Of a stretch of 64,000 nt of DNA, positions 57,836 through 64,000 are shown in pieces. The notes beneath the pieces are model-generated. The model made no database searches. It was not told where the DNA came from and saw only the letters and a program-made list of their open reading frames with translations. A program made the translations under genes and the position numbers. Each line of letters opens with the position of its first letter. The first letter of the stretch is position 1. Source of the DNA: Pseudovirgaria hyperparasitica (Eukaryota > Ascomycota > Dothideomycetes > Acrospermales > Acrospermaceae); contig NW_022985557.1 in the NCBI RefSeq assembly GCF_010093815.1, forward strand, positions 1,416,779 to 1,480,778, in the 5' to 3' direction.

Positions 57836-60660
57836 CGAGTATAGTATTAGAGATAGAGAGGCGGATTTATTTAAGTATAATCTATATATAGCCGTCTATG
57901 CTATTATATATTAGTTACTAGTTTATATTTTATTTTACTTCTAGTATACTATCTATATTCTATCTAAGGCCGAGGAGTATTATACTATTACTATATTCTA
58001 GAATACGTTTAATTACTAACTATAGAAGCTATCTAATATCTATCTCTAGTTCCGTTTTACTTATTATATACTTAACTAGTAGTATAATAGAATATATGGT
58101 AGTATAGCTCTAGTTAAGTACTCTTCTAGTCTTTATTATATATTAGACTCTAATTCGCTATATAAATACTACTAAATTAATATATAAAGCGTCGCTATAA
58201 TCTTTCTACTAGTTAGACATAGATACTAGTATTTTAAGAAATGTATTATCGTTAAACCTAATCGTAAATTTAATTTTTCTTATAGTATATACGTTAGTAG
58301 ACTATAGAACTACTATAAGTATAGGCTATAAGGTCGTAGTATATAAGAGCTATAAGATTATAATAGACGGGGGTTATAAGGTCGTAATAGGCGGAGGTTA
58401 TAAGGTTATAATAGGCGGGGATTATAAGGTTATAGGATATAGGGCTATAATTACGCGCCTCTTCTTATACTTAGAGATAGTTTTTCTATAATATATAGTT
58501 TTCTATACTATAGTACATACCTAGTCGTAGATATAGTATAGCGCCTTTATCTCTATATACTCTACTACTCTTTTCTATACTACTAGAAATTTACCCGCTA
58601 TCTTATTAATAATCTTATATACTCTTTTTATACTAAGCTTATTCTTAGTTTAATACCTATAGTCTATAAGTAGAGTAGCTATATATACTTCTATATATAG
58701 CTACCTTATATACGCCTCTATAGCTTTACGCTTTACTTATATATCTAGACTTAAGATATAAAGTAGTACTATAGTAATTACTATATTCGGACGGTTACTT
58801 TATTATAGAATTAGATTTAATATATTAATTGTATATAGTTAACGTGCGTAGTTAATATTTGTATTTATAATTTATAGACTAATTATATAGTATATATATA
58901 GTATATTATAGGCGTAAGGAAGACGGAGGTATAGATTAAATAATAGAGATAGAAGCTAGAATAACGAGGTATCTACTAGGTAAAACTTATTTATATCCTT
59001 ATTATTCCTCGAATACGCGTTTATAATATATATATAACTCAGCGTGGCGTAGTTAGGTGTATAGTTATTTACTTTATATCGTCTAATACCCTTAATAGAA
59101 TTAGATAGCTATAATTCTTATCTTATAATATTATATTATAGGCGACTACGTCTAGGACGGTATATAGCTATATATATATAAGGTACCGCGTTAGTCTTAT
59201 CCTATTTTATATTTATATACTTATCCCTAGGTACTCTCCGAGTATTATACGCCTATATTTTATTATATTCGAGTATTATATTCTTCTATGCTTTTAAAGT
59301 ACGCGATATTTAGGTTTACTATATTCTATATATATTATAGTTAAAGTCTAAAGGTAGAGGCTTTGATTAGGGCGTATGTTTTTTTATATTTTCTCTTTAG
59401 ATAGTAATATCTCCTAATATAAAGGCTAGAAGTAGTTTTAAAAGTATAAAGGGGATAACTAAAGGAAGTCTACGTTATTAGACCGGGGCTTATAGTAGAT
59501 ATAGAATTATATTTATTTCTTAATTAGTAGATACTAGTTAACGTACCTAGTGGCGCCGTATTATCTAATAGCGCGTCTATACTAGAGTAGATATAATAGA
59601 AATACCCTTAATAGGTCTTTAATAGAGCTAAACTATCTATCTAGTAGAATATTATAACTATATCTAAAATAGATATAGAGGTATACTTACTAAGAAGCTA
59701 TAACTAAGTAGCCCTAATATATAAGTCTAATTATATACTATTACTAATTAACTTCTATATCTTTATATATCGTAATACCGCTATCTTAGTCGGTATTCTT
59801 ATAGTCTCTATCGTTCTAGCCACTAGTAGTTACTTTATTAGTAGTATTAGCTCTAATAGTATTAGTTCTAGTAGTATTAGTTCTAGTAGTATTAGCTCTA
59901 GTAGTATTAGCTCTAGTAGTATTAACTAGATTATTACTATTTATATATACTAGTAATTTAGTATAGCTAGGATAATAACGCTAAGTATAACTAGTAGTCT
60001 TATAATTATAATAAAACGTATCCGTAAGCGTCTTAGGTTTAGGGTAAATATTAGCTTTATAGCTAATATTCTAATAGTTATTATATATAAGCGTTAACCC
60101 TCTTAGATACTTAATAGACTTATATCCTTTAATATTATATTTATAGTAGACTAGCGGCTTACGGGGCTTAGTACTATCGGTAGTTTATTAATTGCTTTAT
60201 TCTTCCCTCTCTCTAATACTAAGTATAGAGTAACTATATTAGAGATTAGATATATTAGAGAGTAGAGAGAGACTATCTAGGTTAGGGGTCGTATACGTAT
60301 ATATCGTATAAATCTTAGAATACTTATTCCATATCTTACTAAGCACGCTATCTAGGACTTTCTACCTCTTAAGAGATATAAAGTTAGTAATAATAACTAT
60401 TATCTATTTAGCGCGTGTAATAGTAATAATATTATAGTTTACTTCCGAGAGGAAGCTAAAGTAATTAGTTTAGACCGGGTTAATAAGAACTATATTATTA
60501 TTATAACTCTAAGAACCGTCCTATAAACGCTATTAGATAAGCTTCTATACCGGCTTAGATAGAGTATTAAATCGAGCTTTATCCGCTACGGTAAGTATAG
60601 TTAGAAGTAAGTTTCTAACTATCCCTTTAAATAGATTACGTTAGACGGCGTATATAGAAA
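57836..60660. other. Unidentified AT-rich relic, former neighbour of the helicase relic
   Basis: Before copy B inserted, this sequence was continuous with 52531 and lower coordinates, so it could be the upstream part of the minus-strand helicase-like locus. I could not identify a domain. It contains a 15-bp tandem repeat and a short run of near-repeats at 58370-58435 (TAATAGGCGGAGGTTATAAGG-like, three to four units). Confidence 0.5.
59841..59930. repeat. 15-bp tandem repeat, six units
   Basis: GTAGTATTAGCTCTA and close variants, six head-to-tail copies. On the minus strand one frame reads RANTT repeats without stops, so it may be a relic of a coding pentapeptide repeat. Confidence 0.9.
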
Positions 60661-63600
60661 TATAATAATAATAATAATAATAATATTATATAACTAGGTA
60701 GAGTAGTACTCTATAGGCCTATGCCTCCTCTAGTCTAAGCTACTATATAAGAAGAAACCCTATAGGGAAAAACTTCCTTATATCTATAACTATATCTCGT
60801 TAAACCTCTATTTCGTCTTAAGTATATAGCTATAGGGTACGCCTATTAGCCTATAGTCTATATTACTATTATTTTGCCCTTAGGTAGCACGTATAGGTGC
60901 GGAGGTTATTAGTTAAGGGCTGCCCTTAACTAATAATCGGGGTTCTCCCGGGGTTCTTCCGGTATATATCGGGTTACTACTAGCGTATACTAGGTCTCTT
61001 CCGGTATATATTTCTAGGTCTACTAGTACTAGAGGAGTAGTAGATATATAAGTATCTATTAGGAGACGTCCTTAGGGTACTTATTAAGCTATTATATAAT
61101 ATCTAAAGTCTTCGTAACGTAGATAAGCTATTACCGTTATATATAGAGGTTTAGATATATAGCTAGATAGTAGCGTATTATACCTCTCCGGCCGTACGCC
61201 TTATACTATAGGGAGATATTAGGAACGCCTCTCTTATAGATATAGTATAGGAGTTCTATAGCGCCTGTTCGGGCTTAGATAAGTATAGATACTTAGGCTT
61301 TCGTTAGCCCTTTATATATCTATTTACTTGGTTCCTTCTATGGCCCTTAAATCTACTCTAGGTATCTATTCTACTAGGAGGTCTAGTAGGCACGGAGTAC
61401 CTCTTTCTACTTATCTTAAGTCCACGACCGTATATTTTTTACGAGTTCTTAAAGGCTCTACTAGTCTAGGAGAGCGTCCGGGTTATCTCGGACTTCTTAT
61501 ACTACTTAGCTAGAGTCGGCTTCTATTAAGTACCTATACTATATTTAATTCCGGCCTATATATAGAAGTACGCGGTAATATATACTAATTTATATATATA
61601 GCGCGGCGAAAGTATATTCTATATTTTCTATACGTTTCTATACTTATTATTTAGTAAAGTATACTACTCTCTATATCTAGTAGAAGTTATATATACTTAT
61701 AACGTCTATCTCGCGTTATAGTAGTACTATATTAGTAGCTTTATATACGCCTAATATAAGACGGAGTATACGGTTCTATATAGATTCGAGCTTTATTCGC
61801 CTAGTCTATATAAGGGCCGTATACTAGCACTCGTGTCTATACGTGAAGGCGGGTCGTACTATAGATATATATAGCTGGCGTGCCTTATCCCGGGCGGTTC
61901 TCTACGTAGAGACTATAATCTATTATATAGTGGCTTCTACCTAGAGGGCCCTAGAGACGGCGTATACTACTTATGGTCTCTATTTAAGCTTACTATCTAG
62001 TATAACTCTAAGCACGCGCATGCTTTATACTAGTAGTTTATTAAATACGTCGATTCGGGGGCGTCGTTCGCCTTCTCTAGTTATCTATTTCCCTTAACGG
62101 TTAATGAAGTATATAAGCTAGTATTTCTCCGGGGCGAACTTTACTCTATAGCGTTTTACCTACTAGAGGTACCTCTTATAGTTCTATTCTAGTTATCTAT
62201 ATATTCGGTTGGTATTATTATCGATAGCTAGGAGGTATATATTATTAGTATATCCGACTATCTCTATATACTTTATTTCTTAAAGAAGGTCTACCGTAAA
62301 GAAGAGGAATAGAATTAGAGAGATGGTACTCTCTTATAGGATGCCGTATACCGTCTCTTTATATTCGCTCTAGTACCTAGAGATATATATCTAAGTTATT
62401 CTTCCTATAAGGAATAACTATATAAAGCGTATAATCTATTCTAGTATTCGTCTTATCCGGAGGTTATAAATAAGTCTTATATGGTTTATCTTATTAAACG
62501 CTCCGGCCATATCGAGGGAGAGAAGTAATACTACCCGTCCCTATTTCTATATAGTCTAGACGACTTTAATAATATATTAGATAGCTATTATTAGGGAGCT
62601 ATCTACCTTTACCTTCTAGTTCGGAGGGAGGAGATTATATTCCTATACCGTGGTGCTTATCTTCTTCGCTACCGTAGCCTCTAGTATCTTACCTAGGTAG
62701 GAGAGAAGGGCGATTAGTCTCTATCCCTTTAGGGAGTTAGGGCTCTTTCCTAGTTTCGGGAGTATAATAGTATAGGCGACTCGGAAGCTCTAGGGGTGGT
62801 ACCCCTACGTAACGCATGCTTAGAATATACAAGTAATAAGCGGTAGGGTTACTTTTATAGTACTTTTTAGGCATCGATTTAGAATTCCATCTAGTCCGGG
62901 TGCTTTATTATTTAGGAGTGTCTTAATAATATTAAGTATATCCTTCTCCGTAACTTCTTTAGGGATATCTACTACGTATAGGTATTCGGCGCCGTGAACG
63001 TCTAATAGGTCTACTAGTTCCGGGAGAGGGAATATAGCCTTCTATAGGGCCTTAGTTTTCTTAAGACTCGTGGAGTATATTCTCCCCTAATATATTAGGG
63101 GAGGTATAAGTGGCGGGGGTGTCGGAGTATCTACGCCCTTAGCCTATTTTACTATGCGCTATAGCCCTATTATATATCGTGTCTATTAACTAGTAATTAT
63201 ATACTACTATTTACGCCTTTCGTTACGGAGAACTTTATCGTGTTATTATATTACTTCCTTCTATTCTTTCTACGACTCGGGTGTTCTCGTATAGTATATA
63301 CGTGTATATAGCCTTTAGGCGTCTTATCTACTTTCCTATACTTAAGGAATCCCCTTTACTTCCGGGGGCCGGTATATTTAGTATAGTACGTGTTTATTTC
63401 TCGTATTCTAGTATATTTATAGGAGTATCTATACGGCCTAGTCTATGGCTAGGTTATTAGATATATCGACTATAGAGAGATCTAGGATCGCCGATTCTAG
63501 GTCCTTTAGGTACTTTTCCTAGTTAGTATCCTTCTATATCTATCGTCCCCGTTATTTATTCGGGGTATATACGTTTATTACGGTTTCTATATATTTATAG

Positions 63601-64000
63601 TCGGAATCCGTCTATACCTGGCTTAGGCGGTAGTATTAGATCTAGTAACTAATATACTCCGTAGCGAAGGTAAGGTTAAGCGTAGACCCGTCTTTATCCT
63701 ATTTATGTTTTTTCTATATAACTTATCCTATAGATATAAGTAGATATAGAAAGTCGTGGTAGCGGGTACGTAGTTCCCTTACTCTAAGTTCTTCCCTTAC
63801 TATGGCTAGGCCTCCCTACTATTAGTAGTAGAGGTTAAAGTCTCCTAGGAGGATGTGTTACCCTAGTTCCGTAGTACCCTCGAGCATCTTGTCTAGTGTA
63901 AGTATACGTTATTAGTTATATATATTATATATATATAGGGGGCCTATATCTATTTATAGGTGTAGTATTATCCTAAGGTTATCGCGCTCGGTATACGACT
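60661..64000 (-). mobile_element. LINE copy C, minus strand, runs off the window
   Basis: Inverted copy of B: it starts with (TAA)n, the complement of the tail, and follows B's 3' UTR, polymerase and endonuclease in reverse to the window end, where it matches B at about 54480. About 3.34 kb is visible. Its 5' end and target duplication lie outside the window. It keeps more CpG and is close to B in sequence. Confidence 0.88.
60906..60936. repeat. LINE palindrome (copy C, 3' side)
   Basis: Same 14-base arms with CTG loop, in the position matching 57544 of copy B. Confidence 0.92.

Noticed and set aside
61328-61513. 61-codon plus-strand frame
   Set aside because: It is antisense to the 3' part of LINE copy C and has no similarity to known proteins.
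63900-64000. Telomere proximity
   Set aside because: The transposon block could be subtelomeric, but no TTAGGG-type array is present in the window.

Overview
The window is nuclear DNA of a filamentous ascomycete (Pezizomycotina). Short introns of about 46-130 bp with GTRNGY donors and CTRAC-like branch sites, a fungal Zn(II)2Cys6 regulator, fungal pectin and phenolic-ester enzymes, and very AT-rich repeat blocks almost free of CpA/TpG (the mark of repeat-induced point mutation, RIP) all point that way. I cannot fix the genus. No rRNA or tRNA gene was recognised.

The window has two compartments. Positions 1 to about 32275 are a gene-rich, GC-equilibrated region. In order it holds a 5'-truncated MFS transporter (2-1844, +), a Zn2Cys6 regulator with a PRSYVYYLE linker (2605-5833, +), a secreted PL4 rhamnogalacturonate lyase (6299-8365, -), a secreted tannase/feruloyl esterase (8982-10669, -), a palindromic MITE-like element (10927-11412), a membrane-anchored MOSC protein (11850-12974, -), a serine-rich protein of unknown function (13548-15375, -), a PDK1-type kinase (16580-19255, +), the SWI/SNF subunit SNF12/BAF60 (20039-21787, -), a cytosine-deaminase-like amidohydrolase (22307-23720, +), a small unknown protein (24625-25141, -), KTI12 (26365-27363, -), a RIP-mutated AT-rich block lying in the promoter shared by KTI12 and the next gene, a DUF3431 membrane protein (28683-29884, +), and an APH-fold protein carrying a 15-bp coding minisatellite (30077-31633, -). 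Exon joins were worked out by reading frame and splice signals; all spliced lengths are multiples of three.

Positions of about 32276 to 64000 form one block of nested, RIP-degraded transposons with no intact gene. A minus-strand gypsy element is split by a complete plus-strand gypsy chromovirus (33331-40770) with two 228-bp LTRs and a 5-bp target duplication. A plus-strand LINE (41866 to about 47690) follows and is itself split by a minus-strand insertion (42661-45034) with 16-bp target duplications. Only the 3' half of that insertion is LINE; the rest is unrelated sequence. Next comes a degraded SF2/SNF2-type helicase (about 47900-52514, minus), interrupted by a full-length LINE (52532-57824) with its own target duplication. 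Unidentified AT-rich sequence follows, and then a third LINE copy in inverted orientation (60661 to the window end).

The first four genes (transporter, regulator, pectin lyase, esterase) look like a small plant-cell-wall utilisation neighbourhood; that grouping is inferred from position. The other genes are mostly conserved housekeeping or signalling functions. The transposon block carries mutated but readable catalytic motifs (YLDD to YLNN, YADD to YADN, DExH to DKFH) that record G:C to A:T decay.
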